In this document: piece by piece, positions 10,034 through 17,770 of the stretch
How the letters are laid out: the number at the start of each line of letters is the position of its first letter
Position numbering within the stretch: the stretch's first letter is position 1
From: Mycoplasmatota bacterium
Lineage (GTDB): Bacteria; Bacillota_I; Bacilli_A; RF39; UBA660
Direction: 5' to 3'
Assembly (NCBI GenBank): GCA_022774645.1
Contig: JALFKQ010000026.1
Location: 156,942 to 220,941, forward strand
Length of the DNA stretch: 64,000 nucleotides
The notes under the pieces: generated by a model
Databases searched by the model: none
The model's input: only the letters and a program-made list of their open reading frames with translations
What the model was told of the DNA's origin: nothing
Made by a program: the position numbers and the translations under genes

Positions 10034-10061
10034 TCATACCTCCTTATTTATTATATAAGGT

Positions 10062-10086
10062 ATAAAATGATAAAACACTTCTTTTT
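10062..10086. repeat. 25-bp exact repeat, copy 1
   Basis: ATAAAATGATAAAACACTTC followed by TTTTT, identical in both flanks-trimmed copies (see 17703-17727). It lies just upstream of the 61-residue minus-strand gene. Confidence 0.6.
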
Positions 10087-10091
10087 AAAGA

Positions 10092-10118
10092 AAAAAACGA
10101 AAGAAATATCTTTCGTTA
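10092..10118 (-). terminator. Intrinsic terminator
   Basis: Minus strand AACGAAAGA-TATT-TCTTTCGTT followed by TTTTT, ending the 158-residue membrane protein gene. Confidence 0.75.
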
Positions 10119-10592
10119 TTTTAATTCTTCTGCAGTTTTAGGTTTATTCCAAAATGGAGCAAACTCCAATGCTTTTAAGCTTCCATAATCATAATTAAAT
10201 ACTTTATATCCAACTCCCTCACAAATATTAACAGTACCGTCACTAGTTGTTTCTGTAGTTTTTTCTAAACAAAACATTGGTTCTTTTTCTCTTAAGACAT
10301 TTACAAAATCATAAACCAAAATTCCAGCCCATCCAAGAACAACAAGCCATATAATTAAATTTATTAATTTTGATATAAAACTTTTTTTCTTTTTTGGTTT
10401 TGGCCTGTTTTCTACTTGTGTGGTTGTATTATTTGGAGTCACTTCCATATTAGGTACCGCTATATTTTGTGATTCAGCATTTCCTACAGGAGTAACTATA
10501 CTTTCATCATTGTTTATTTTTTGAATTTCTTCATTTGTTAAAACATTCATTTCTTGATTTTGATTATTTATTTCATTATTTTTTTCTTCCAT
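10116..10592 (-). CDS. Hypothetical single-pass membrane protein
   Basis: 158 residues from the ATG at 10592 (AGGTG 6 nt upstream; the track start is three codons earlier). Residues 1-70 are an Asn/Gln/Glu/Thr-rich disordered tail, followed by a basic stop-transfer patch (RPKPKKKKS), one membrane helix (LINLIIWLVVLGWAGILVYDFV) and a small exterior domain with two Cys (MFCLEKTTETTSDGTVNICEGVGYKVFNYDYGS). Family not recognised. It lies just downstream of spoIVA, but terminators separate the two genes. Confidence 0.6.
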   Translation of the reverse strand: MEEKNNEINNQNQEMNVLTNEEIQKINNDESIVTPVGNAESQNIAVPNMEVTPNNTTTQVENRPKPKKKKSFISKLINLIIWLVVLGWAGILVYDFVNVLREKEPMFCLEKTTETTSDGTVNICEGVGYKVFNYDYGSLKALEFAPFWNKPKTAEELK

Positions 10593-10623
10593 TTGTTTCA
10601 CCTACATTCAAATAAATTATACA

Positions 10624-10651
10624 AAAAAATAGTCTTATTTACAAGACTATT
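10624..10651 (-). terminator. Intrinsic terminator of spoIVA
   Basis: Minus strand ATAGTCTT-GTAAAT-AAGACTAT followed by a T7 run; the stem overlaps the last spoIVA codons and its stop. Confidence 0.75.
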
Positions 10652-12114
10652 GCTATTAGATTATTACTTCCTTTGTTAACCATTTTTGTTATTGTTTGAG
10701 ATAATTTATATTTAGCTGCATCAGGAAGTAATGATAATTTTGCTTGAATACCTTCTTGAACTATTTCATTTAAACTTCTGCCAAATATTTCACTTTGCCA
10801 TATTTTTTCAGGGTTTTCTTCATCTTTCATAATATAATCTATTAATTCTTTACTTTGAACTTCGCTACCTATTATTGGCTCAAAACTACTTTCTACATCT
10901 ACTTTTATCATATGTACACTAGAGGCTTTTGCTTTTAACTTAATTCCAAATCTTCCACCTTGTTTAATTATTTCTGGTTTATCAAGCTTCATATCAGTTA
11001 TTCTTGGAAGAACTATTCCATATCCAGTTTGATATACTTGTTTCAAAGCTCCTTTTATACTTTCATACTCACTTCTTCCTTCACTTACATCTTGAAAAAC
11101 TTTTAATAATTCACCTTTACTATTAATTGATGAACCTACTACTTCTTTTAATATGTCATCAAATAGATTATCATCAGCATCTAATGTTATAGTGACAAGA
11201 TCTTCTTCTGTATTTAAAGATGAAACATATGCTTTTGTAATTTCTTTAGTATCTTGTAAATCTATATTAATATTTTCTACATCTCTTAATTTATCTACAT
11301 TTACTACTGATTCTTTCATCTTATTCAAAAATTTTTGTTTTAATGGATGTGTATTTTTAAGGACAGCTACCCAATCTGGTATCTTAAATTCAATATGAGA
11401 GACTGGAAACTCATATAATGCTTCTTTTAGTACTGATGTTATATCATCTATATTCATATCTTCTACACTAATTGGTATTACAGGTACATCGTGTTTTTTT
11501 GATAATGCTGTTGCGATTGTTTTTGTTTCTGGACTATTTGGATGTGTACTATTCATAATTACTATAAATGGTTTGTTAATTTCTTTTAATTCAGTTATTA
11601 CTTTTTCTTCAGCTTCAACATAATTACTTCTTGGAAGTCCTAATATTGAACCATCTGTTGATACAACTATTCCAATTGTGGCGTGGTCTCTAATTACTTT
11701 TTCAGTGCCAATAGAAGCTGCTTCTACAAAAGGCACTTCTTCTGGAAACCAAGGTGTCTTAACCATTCTGGGATTTCCAAGTTCATCCTCATAACCCACT
11801 GATTCTGGTGTAACATATCCCACACAATCAACTAATTTTATATTAGTTACAAGTCCATCGATATTTATGCTTGCTCCAGATGATGGTACAAACTTAGGCT
11901 CAACAGTCATAATTGTTTTGCCTTGTGCAGTCTGTGGAATTTCATCCATGCATCTTTTCTTTTCATCATTATCTTCCATATAAGGAAGAATTAATGTTTC
12001 TATACATTTTTTAATAAATGTACTTTTACCAGTTCTAACAGCTCCTACTACACCCAAATAAATTTCGCCATTAGATTTTTTACCTAAACTTTTAATAACT
12101 TCACTTTTATCCAT
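10639..12114 (-). CDS. spoIVA: Stage IV sporulation protein A (spore coat basement ATPase)
   Basis: 491 residues against 492 in B. subtilis, and alignable from end to end from memory: GEIYLGVVGAVRTGKSTFIKKC (Walker A), PQTAQGKTIMTVEPKFVP, LVDCVGYVTPESVGYED (Walker B region), the middle domain, and the conserved C-terminus EIFGRSLNEIVQEGIQAKLSLLPDAAKYKL ending LIAIVL. In Bacillus SpoIVA hydrolyses ATP and polymerises on the forespore outer membrane to form the platform for coat assembly, tethered by SpoVM. Its partner SpoVID has a likely homologue at 59.5 kb. A possible sigma-E-like element lies upstream. This is a strong sign that the organism can, or recently could, form endospores. Confidence 0.97.
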   Translation of the reverse strand: MDKSEVIKSLGKKSNGEIYLGVVGAVRTGKSTFIKKCIETLILPYMEDNDEKKRCMDEIPQTAQGKTIMTVEPKFVPSSGASINIDGLVTNIKLVDCVGYVTPESVGYEDELGNPRMVKTPWFPEEVPFVEAASIGTEKVIRDHATIGIVVSTDGSILGLPRSNYVEAEEKVITELKEINKPFIVIMNSTHPNSPETKTIATALSKKHDVPVIPISVEDMNIDDITSVLKEALYEFPVSHIEFKIPDWVAVLKNTHPLKQKFLNKMKESVVNVDKLRDVENINIDLQDTKEITKAYVSSLNTEEDLVTITLDADDNLFDDILKEVVGSSINSKGELLKVFQDVSEGRSEYESIKGALKQVYQTGYGIVLPRITDMKLDKPEIIKQGGRFGIKLKAKASSVHMIKVDVESSFEPIIGSEVQSKELIDYIMKDEENPEKIWQSEIFGRSLNEIVQEGIQAKLSLLPDAAKYKLSQTITKMVNKGSNNLIAIVL

Positions 12115-12142
12115 ATTTTACCCACTTTCTAGTTACTAGTAA

Positions 12143-12170
12143 AATATATGAATGTTTTTATACAATATTA
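12143..12170 (-). promoter_or_regulatory. Possible sigma-E-like promoter of spoIVA
   Basis: Minus strand TAATATT, 13 nt, CATATATT, about 30 nt before the spoIVA ATG. It resembles the sigma-E consensus (ATATT / CATACAnT), but the spacer is short and the region is AT-rich. Tentative. Confidence 0.25.
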
Positions 12171-12209
12171 CTATTTTTTATATTTACATATTGTTTTCAA
12201 TTGTAAAGT

Positions 12210-12221
12210 TGTAAATTTACA
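12210..12221. promoter_or_regulatory. 12-bp perfect palindrome upstream of spoIVA
   Basis: TGTAAATTTACA, with a further TGTAAA half-site 8 bp to the left. It sits about 96 bp upstream of the spoIVA start and could be an operator; nothing identifies the binding protein. Confidence 0.25.
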
Positions 12222-12264
12222 GTTGATACATCTTTCTTTTTATATTTACCCGCTATTGTTGCAA

Positions 12265-12305
12265 TAAAAAAGAGATTTACATTTTATTAACAAATGTTAT
12301 CTCTT
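12265..12305 (-). terminator. Intrinsic terminator after the secA2-like operon
   Basis: Minus strand AAGAGAT-A-ACATTT, loop, AAATGT-A-AATCTCTT followed by T5: a 13-bp stem with one internal mismatch pair. Confidence 0.75.
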
Positions 12306-12329
12306 GTTTACTCTGTATCAATTATGATA

Positions 12330-12797
12330 TCAATTAAATATTAGTTCTGGGAAAATAGTTCCAGCAAACAATAATACAACCAAAACTATCCAATTAGTAA
12401 GTATATTCATTACACTACTAAATTTATCATTATTATATATCATTTTTCCATACACATTTTGCAAATCGTATTCATTTAATGTTCCATTATCATCTTTTAT
12501 ATAAACTTTGTATTTATCAACTTTACTAACTTTTCCAAATTTAGCATCATTTGTATACTTGTATACTACATAATCTCCTTCATCTATTGCTTTTGTTCTT
12601 TCTAGTATGATTATGTTTCCATTTTTAATATCTGGTTCATATAAATTATTATCAATTTTTAAATATGTATAGCCGAATACAGTTGGAAATTGATCATTAT
12701 ATACTTTTCTTTTTGTATATATTGATACCATTATAGCTGTGAATAAAATTAAATATATAATTATGATAATTCTTATTACATTTAATATGTTTTTCAT
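12330..12797 (-). CDS. Signal peptidase I-like membrane protein lacking catalytic residues
   Basis: 155 residues with membrane helices at both ends (residues 5-27 and about 133-152), the layout of SipW-type signal peptidases. The middle has the S24/S26 fold pattern: FGYTYLKIDNNLYEPDIKNGNIIILER then GDYVVYKYTN. The motif that should read S-M-x-P around the nucleophile is L-Y-E-P, and the region that should hold the basic partner (His or Lys) reads SKVDKYKVYI. It therefore looks like a pseudo-peptidase. Its ATG overlaps the stop of the SecA2-like gene (TAATG), which implies coupled translation and a joint function. Fold assignment is moderate; loss of activity is inferred from the motif. Confidence 0.6.
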   Translation of the reverse strand: MKNILNVIRIIIIIYLILFTAIMVSIYTKRKVYNDQFPTVFGYTYLKIDNNLYEPDIKNGNIIILERTKAIDEGDYVVYKYTNDAKFGKVSKVDKYKVYIKDDNGTLNEYDLQNVYGKMIYNNDKFSSVMNILTNWIVLVVLLFAGTIFPELIFN

Positions 12798-15340
12798 TAT
12801 AAACTTTTTGCTCCTTCCATTTCGTAGGCTTCAGCTTTACCAAATTGTAATGTTGGATTAGTAGCATATATTAGAAAGTCTCTTTGTATTCTTGGATTTA
12901 AATCTACAAATTCTTGATTGGCAACTTTTTCATATTCCTTAAAAGGATCTACTCCTGATAAACTGTAATATGATGTTTGCTTTTTTAAGTCTTCTAATCT
13001 TTCTAAATGATTTATCCAATATGTATCAACAACATTTAACATATTTCTCTTTGTAATATCTATGCTTTCTCTTGTAGTAAGGTTTATTTTTACTTTTTTT
13101 AATAATTCTCTTTCTATAGCCTCTTTAAATGGTTTTAAATTTCTTGTCTCTGGTATTTTTACATTTACTAATCCATTTAAGTTTTGTCTTATTTCTTCCG
13201 CTGTACAATTATTAACTAAATAATCAGCATAACTTGGTATTATTTTATTAAATAAACTTCTTACATCTGTACTATCTAATATTACATCTCTTTGAGCATA
13301 CATAAGATCTTTTTGTTTAGTCATTACTTTACCATATTTTTCACTCATTCTTCTTGCTTTACTTTCTAATCCTTCTTGTGTTTTTTGACATCTATCAACA
13401 TATTTAACAATGTTTGAATCTTCTATTTCTTTGTTTGGACTTTTTGTAAGTTTTCTAGCTAAATCAAATAGTTTTTCGTATGCTCTTGTTTTAACAAGTT
13501 CATCTTCTAATGAAGAAAAATATTTTGTTTTGCCAGGTTCTCCTTGTCTCGATGCTCTTCCTCTTAATTGATAATCTATTCTTTCATTATTATTTCTAGA
13601 TGTACCAATTACATATAAACCACCTAATTCTTTTACACCTTCTCCAAGCTTAATGTTACTACCTCTTCCGGCCATATTTGTTGCAACAGTAACTCTACCT
13701 TTCATACCAGCACTTTCAATTATTTCATCTTCATATTCATTATTAACAGCATTTAATAACTGATGTCTAATTCCTTCCTCTGCTAATAATTTACTTATCA
13801 TTTCACTTTCTTCTACACTAGTAGTACCAATTAATACCGGTTGAAGTGTTTCTTGTGCTTTTAAAACCTCATTAATTATTGCTTTATACTTGGCTTTTTT
13901 AGTTAAGTATACTGAATTTTTCAAATCTCTTCTTATATTTGGAAGTCTACTTGGAACTTCATATGTAGGCAAGTTATATATTTCATTAAATTCTTCGATG
14001 TTGCTCGTACCTGTCATTCCACTAACACCACTTTTATATTTACTTATAAAATCTGGATAAGTACAAGTTGCTGTTGTTACAGTCGGAGCTTGAATTGCTA
14101 CATGATATCCTTTTCCTTCTGCTAACATTTCTTCTTTTGCTTCTAATGCTTCGTGTAAACCTCTTCCCCTTCTTCTTCCTGGAGTAAGCCTTCCAGTACT
14201 TTCATCTATCAAAACTATTTCTTTTCTAGGCTTTTTATTAGGTTTTACTGGCACACTACTTAAAATATAGTGCTCTCCTTTTTTGTAATAATATTTTGCT
14301 AAAATACAGTTTTCTACAGCTATTACATAATTCATATAGTTTTCTTGTTCTTCTATACTTAATTTAGATACATCAACATTACCATATATTTTTTTATATA
14401 ATTTTTCACTGAATATTACTCTCTGATCATCTAAATATAATAAACAATCTTCACTAAATCTTATATCTTTATCTTTACCTAATTGGTCTTGATTTTCTAT
14501 TTTACAAGTAAGTGTGTCAGCAAGTCGCATAGCTTTTCTGTACATTTCTCTATTTAAATTGTTTCTTCTTTTGAATTCTTCTTCACCAATATCAGCTTTT
14601 CTCTGTCCTGGATATGATCCACTTATTATAAGCGGGATAGTTGCATCATCTAGTAATATACTATCAGCTTCATCTATAATTGCATAATTAAAAGATTTTC
14701 CATAATTACTGTCATTTTTGCCTTCTGGATTAAATACTCTATCTTCTTTTTTTGTAGCTGTATTATCAAGTAAATAATCAAATGCTAATGTTTTAGCTGT
14801 ACCATAAACTATATCGCATTTATATCTTTCTCTTCTTTCATCTCTAGTCATTCTTTCATTACCATATACTACAGATGATGATAAACCTAATAAATCATAT
14901 ACTGGTTGTGTTTCTTTTAAATCTCTTCCGATTAGATAGTCATTTGCTGTTATAACATGCACACCTTTTCCATCTAATGCATTTAAATAGGCTTCGATTA
15001 TTTGTATATATGTTTTACCTTCACCTGTTTTTACTTCAGCTATTGTTCCTTCTCTCATAGCAAGTGCAGCTTCTATTTGTACATCATAAAAACTAATATT
15101 AAGAGCCTGTTCAGCTGCTAAATAACATAATGCTGTTGCTTCAATAACATTATCTTCAACAGTAGTTTTGCCACTTCTTATAGCGGCCATTAAAGTTCTA
15201 CTTCTTTTATTTATTTCTTCTTTGCTTATACCTTTTTTCTTATAATAATTTATGGTTCTTTTTACTTCTTTAACCATGTTTCTTATTCTTCTTTGATTAT
15301 TCCTAGTATAATTTCCAAATATTTTGTCAGATAAACTCAT
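12797..15340 (-). CDS. secA2: SecA-family translocation ATPase, probably accessory SecA2
   Basis: 847 residues with the SecA core: MREGTIAEVKTGEGKTY (Walker A), IIDEADSILLD (Walker B), the preprotein cross-linking domain, GTTSVEESEMIS, ATNMAGRGSNIKLGEG and helicase motif LRGRASRQGEPGKTKYF. Housekeeping SecA usually has LRGRSGRQGDPG and ends in a Cys-rich zinc SEC-C tail; this protein has neither and ends ...AYEMEGAKSL. These differences and the coupled pseudo-signal-peptidase suggest a dedicated accessory motor pushing selected proteins through SecYEG. A likely substrate, the anchored surface protein at 15.6 kb, is divergently encoded next door. If no other secA exists in the genome this would be the housekeeping one. 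Confidence 0.8.
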   Translation of the reverse strand: MSLSDKIFGNYTRNNQRRIRNMVKEVKRTINYYKKKGISKEEINKRSRTLMAAIRSGKTTVEDNVIEATALCYLAAEQALNISFYDVQIEAALAMREGTIAEVKTGEGKTYIQIIEAYLNALDGKGVHVITANDYLIGRDLKETQPVYDLLGLSSSVVYGNERMTRDERRERYKCDIVYGTAKTLAFDYLLDNTATKKEDRVFNPEGKNDSNYGKSFNYAIIDEADSILLDDATIPLIISGSYPGQRKADIGEEEFKRRNNLNREMYRKAMRLADTLTCKIENQDQLGKDKDIRFSEDCLLYLDDQRVIFSEKLYKKIYGNVDVSKLSIEEQENYMNYVIAVENCILAKYYYKKGEHYILSSVPVKPNKKPRKEIVLIDESTGRLTPGRRRGRGLHEALEAKEEMLAEGKGYHVAIQAPTVTTATCTYPDFISKYKSGVSGMTGTSNIEEFNEIYNLPTYEVPSRLPNIRRDLKNSVYLTKKAKYKAIINEVLKAQETLQPVLIGTTSVEESEMISKLLAEEGIRHQLLNAVNNEYEDEIIESAGMKGRVTVATNMAGRGSNIKLGEGVKELGGLYVIGTSRNNNERIDYQLRGRASRQGEPGKTKYFSSLEDELVKTRAYEKLFDLARKLTKSPNKEIEDSNIVKYVDRCQKTQEGLESKARRMSEKYGKVMTKQKDLMYAQRDVILDSTDVRSLFNKIIPSYADYLVNNCTAEEIRQNLNGLVNVKIPETRNLKPFKEAIERELLKKVKINLTTRESIDITKRNMLNVVDTYWINHLERLEDLKKQTSYYSLSGVDPFKEYEKVANQEFVDLNPRIQRDFLIYATNPTLQFGKAEAYEMEGAKSL

Positions 15341-15442
15341 ATTCTATCACCTATTCTTATATATAAATGATATCATTTTGATGCTGATTTTTCAATAATC
15401 AATCACTTTTTTAGTTAAAAATCATATTTTATATATTATTAC

Positions 15443-15471
15443 TTGACAATAAATGAATTATGCTTTATAAT
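15443..15471 (+). promoter_or_regulatory. Strong sigma-A promoter of the surface protein gene
   Basis: Perfect TTGACA at 15443-15448, 17 nt, perfect TATAAT at 15466-15471. The start codon is at 15555, so the mRNA has a leader of about 75 nt that includes the unusual G6 run ACGGGGGGTTT. Confidence 0.88.
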
Positions 15472-15554
15472 ATGGAGCTATAAACACGGGGGGTTTGGTT
15501 GAAATATCTTTATTTCTTCCAAAAGAGTGTTAATAAATTTTGGGAGGAATTAAA

Positions 15555-17015
15555 ATGAAAAAAGTTTTATCATTTTTAATGGCTTTTTCATTATTATTTA
15601 GTACAGTTAGTGCTACTGAAACTGAACTAAACAATGAAGAAATTAAAAATGAAGTTGTTACTAATGAAATAACAGAAGAAGTAAAAGCAACTAATGAAGA
15701 AGTTACTGAAAATAATCAAGAAAATGATTACAAATGGTCTGCTATACAACCAGGAACTACTACAACAAGTGATGGTATTAAAATTGATTATGAATATAAA
15801 GGAACAAATAATCAAAATCAACATGTATTTGGATTAGTTTATACTATACCTGAAGATTATGAAAAAGAAACAATTACAATCAATCCAGAAATATTTGAAG
15901 TAATTGGATGGGCACAACATAATGAAGAAAAGAAAGTTCCATATATATTGCCAACTCAAACATTAATAGTAAATGTAACTATAATTAATAAATCAAAATA
16001 TAATTATAATTACGATAAAAATTCTTTTGTAATATATCCATACACAGCTGATGAACAAGAAGCAATTAATTATAAAAGATTAGACTCAGATCAAAAAACA
16101 TTTAATAATGAAGATGTTACAGAATTACAACAATTCGTAAGAACTGATAATGTAGCATTAAGAAATCTAAATCTTAGTAGAAGTGAAATGAGTACTGAAA
16201 ATATCGATAAAGCATTAAAAGAAAAAGGTTACAAAGGTTTTGAAGAATTATGTAAATATTATCTAGACTTCTTTAATGATTTTTATGGATATGGTAAAAA
16301 CGGTAAAAATAAAGTAACTAAATTATCAGATTTTACACCATCAGAAATAGCAAATGGTATCTTTGGTGGATTTACTACAAAATATCTAGAAGAAAATGCT
16401 GAACTTATTGCATTACATTTTGATTTTACATTTAATTATGGTATGGGAATTTCATTAGGGGATCAAAAAATAGATGATTCTAATCAACATGAGTATAGTG
16501 TTGGTGAATATATGAGAAACGAATCTAAAGGTGACGATAAAATAGAAGAAAATATTGGAAATCTTAAAAGCAACGATAAAAAAGATATCGATATGAACTT
16601 CCATTTTAGTGGTCCATTATTAACTAATGCATGGCAAGGTTATAAATTAACTGGACATAGTCACTTATCATATACAGCAGCAAAAGGAAATTTAACTGTT
16701 AAGTATGTAGATGAAAACGGAAAAGAACTAGCTGATACAATTTATAATAGCGAAATGGTTGGTAAAGAATATACAACTGAAGAAAAAGAATTTCAATATT
16801 ATGAACTTCTAAAAGTTGAAGGAAATAAAACTGGTATATATACTGAAGAAGATACTCTTGTAGTATATGTATATACTTATGTTGGTGGTACTGGTGGAGA
16901 TGATCCAGACTTCCCAAGAACAGGTATTGAAAGCAATAATATAGTTGAAATTATTTCTATGTTAAGTTTAGTAGCACTTGGTACAACTATCTTACTTAAA
17001 AAGAAATTAATGTAA
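15555..17015 (+). CDS. Sortase-anchored surface protein with MucBP-like domain
   Basis: 486 residues from the ATG at 15555 (GGGAGGA upstream; the track starts five codons earlier). There is a signal peptide (MKKVLSFLMAFSLLFSTVSA), an acidic Asn/Glu-rich region to residue 60, a long beta-type domain (residues 65-370) without a recognised family, then a MucBP-like module (GNLTVKYVDENGKELADTIYN...YTTEEKEFQYYELLKVEG...YVYTYV). The C-terminus is a wall-sorting signal: FPRTG, a hydrophobic stretch and KKKLM. FPRTG is a variant of LPxTG. It is expected to be joined to peptidoglycan by a sortase; a class B sortase lies 0.8 kb away. It has the best promoter in the window and its own terminator, so it is probably abundant. 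Confidence 0.85.
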   Translation: MKKVLSFLMAFSLLFSTVSATETELNNEEIKNEVVTNEITEEVKATNEEVTENNQENDYKWSAIQPGTTTTSDGIKIDYEYKGTNNQNQHVFGLVYTIPEDYEKETITINPEIFEVIGWAQHNEEKKVPYILPTQTLIVNVTIINKSKYNYNYDKNSFVIYPYTADEQEAINYKRLDSDQKTFNNEDVTELQQFVRTDNVALRNLNLSRSEMSTENIDKALKEKGYKGFEELCKYYLDFFNDFYGYGKNGKNKVTKLSDFTPSEIANGIFGGFTTKYLEENAELIALHFDFTFNYGMGISLGDQKIDDSNQHEYSVGEYMRNESKGDDKIEENIGNLKSNDKKDIDMNFHFSGPLLTNAWQGYKLTGHSHLSYTAAKGNLTVKYVDENGKELADTIYNSEMVGKEYTTEEKEFQYYELLKVEGNKTGIYTEEDTLVVYVYTYVGGTGGDDPDFPRTGIESNNIVEIISMLSLVALGTTILLKKKLM

Positions 17016-17028
17016 TAATTTTATAATA

Positions 17029-17058
17029 AAAATCGTACTTTTAATGGTACGATTTTTT
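17029..17058 (+). terminator. Intrinsic terminator of the surface protein gene
   Basis: AATCGTAC-TTTTAATG-GTACGATT followed by TTTT; 8-bp perfect stem. Confidence 0.8.
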
Positions 17059-17083
17059 ATTTGTTTTTAATTAAAATATAAAC

Positions 17084-17636
17084 TCATTTTAATTTTTCTA
17101 TTGCTTCAATAGATAATCCAGTAAACTTAGATATTTTTTCTATAGGTTCACCTTCTTCAAGCATCTTTTTAGCCATAGATAAATTTGCTTCTTCTCTACC
17201 TTCTTCTTTTCCAAACTCTCTTGCTTCTAATTTATCCATATAAGCATTATCTTCTTCTACACTCATCCATCCTTTGTAGTATTCTTCTTCACTCATATTC
17301 ATTAGTTTCTCACTAAAATCTTCCATAACTTCATCCCCATTATTCCTAATGATTTCTTTTCTCTCTTCAGAGTTAGTTATTATCATTGATAAATATAAGT
17401 ATAACTTATCACTTACATCTCCATTATAACATTCATATAATATTTTTTCCATATTATATTCTATTATTTTAAAGTTCTCTACAAATTTTCTTTTATCATC
17501 ACTTTGAATATAATATTCTCTATTTAATTCAGTATAATTACATCTTCTATTTATATTTATTTGATACTGTTCTTCCTTTTACAAATACATTTGGTACCTT
17601 AAGTTCTGGATTAAGTATTATCATTTCTTCTATCAT
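17084..17636 (-). pseudogene. Decayed PD-(D/E)XK nuclease (Rpn/PDDEXK_2 transposase-like) gene
   Basis: The intact 122-residue ORF (17084-17452) is only the C-terminal part: FGKEEGREEANLSMAKKMLEEGEPIEKISKFTGLSIEAIEKL, the typical tail of this family. In the same frame upstream, hand translation gives NREYYIQSDDKRKFVENFKIIEYNMEKI. In another frame from an ATG at 17636 comes MIEEMIILNPELKVPNVFVKGRT, the family N-terminus, ending at a stop after 29 codons. About 150 residues with the catalytic core are missing between them, so there is at least one deletion with frame change. Family members are linked to recombination-promoting nucleases and transposases. Non-functional as nuclease; the tail might still be expressed. 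Confidence 0.7.
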
Positions 17637-17702
17637 TTTATTTTCCTTTCTTATTTAAGAGAACTTTAGGCCTATATTTTCCCTCTAATATTATTATTCG
17701 AA

Positions 17703-17727
17703 ATAAAATGATAAAACACTTCTTTTT
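17703..17727. repeat. 25-bp exact repeat, copy 2
   Basis: Identical over 25 bp to 10062-10086. It is about 65 bp upstream of the decayed PDDEXK-type gene in the same orientation as copy 1. Confidence 0.6.
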
Positions 17728-17739
17728 TATAAATTATAA

Positions 17740-17770
17740 AATTAAAAAGATAATCATAAGATTACCTTTT
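17740..17770 (-). terminator. Intrinsic terminator of the sortase gene
   Basis: Minus strand AAGGTAATC-TTAT-GATTATCTT followed by TTTAATTTT; nine pairs including one G-T. Confidence 0.65.

Noticed and set aside
12330-12797. Active SipW-type signal peptidase
   Set aside because: The nucleophile motif reads LYEP and no matching basic residue is visible.
15482-15500. G6 run in the surface protein leader as a G-quadruplex or riboswitch
   Set aside because: Only one G run is present, so no quadruplex can form, and no conserved riboswitch core was seen.
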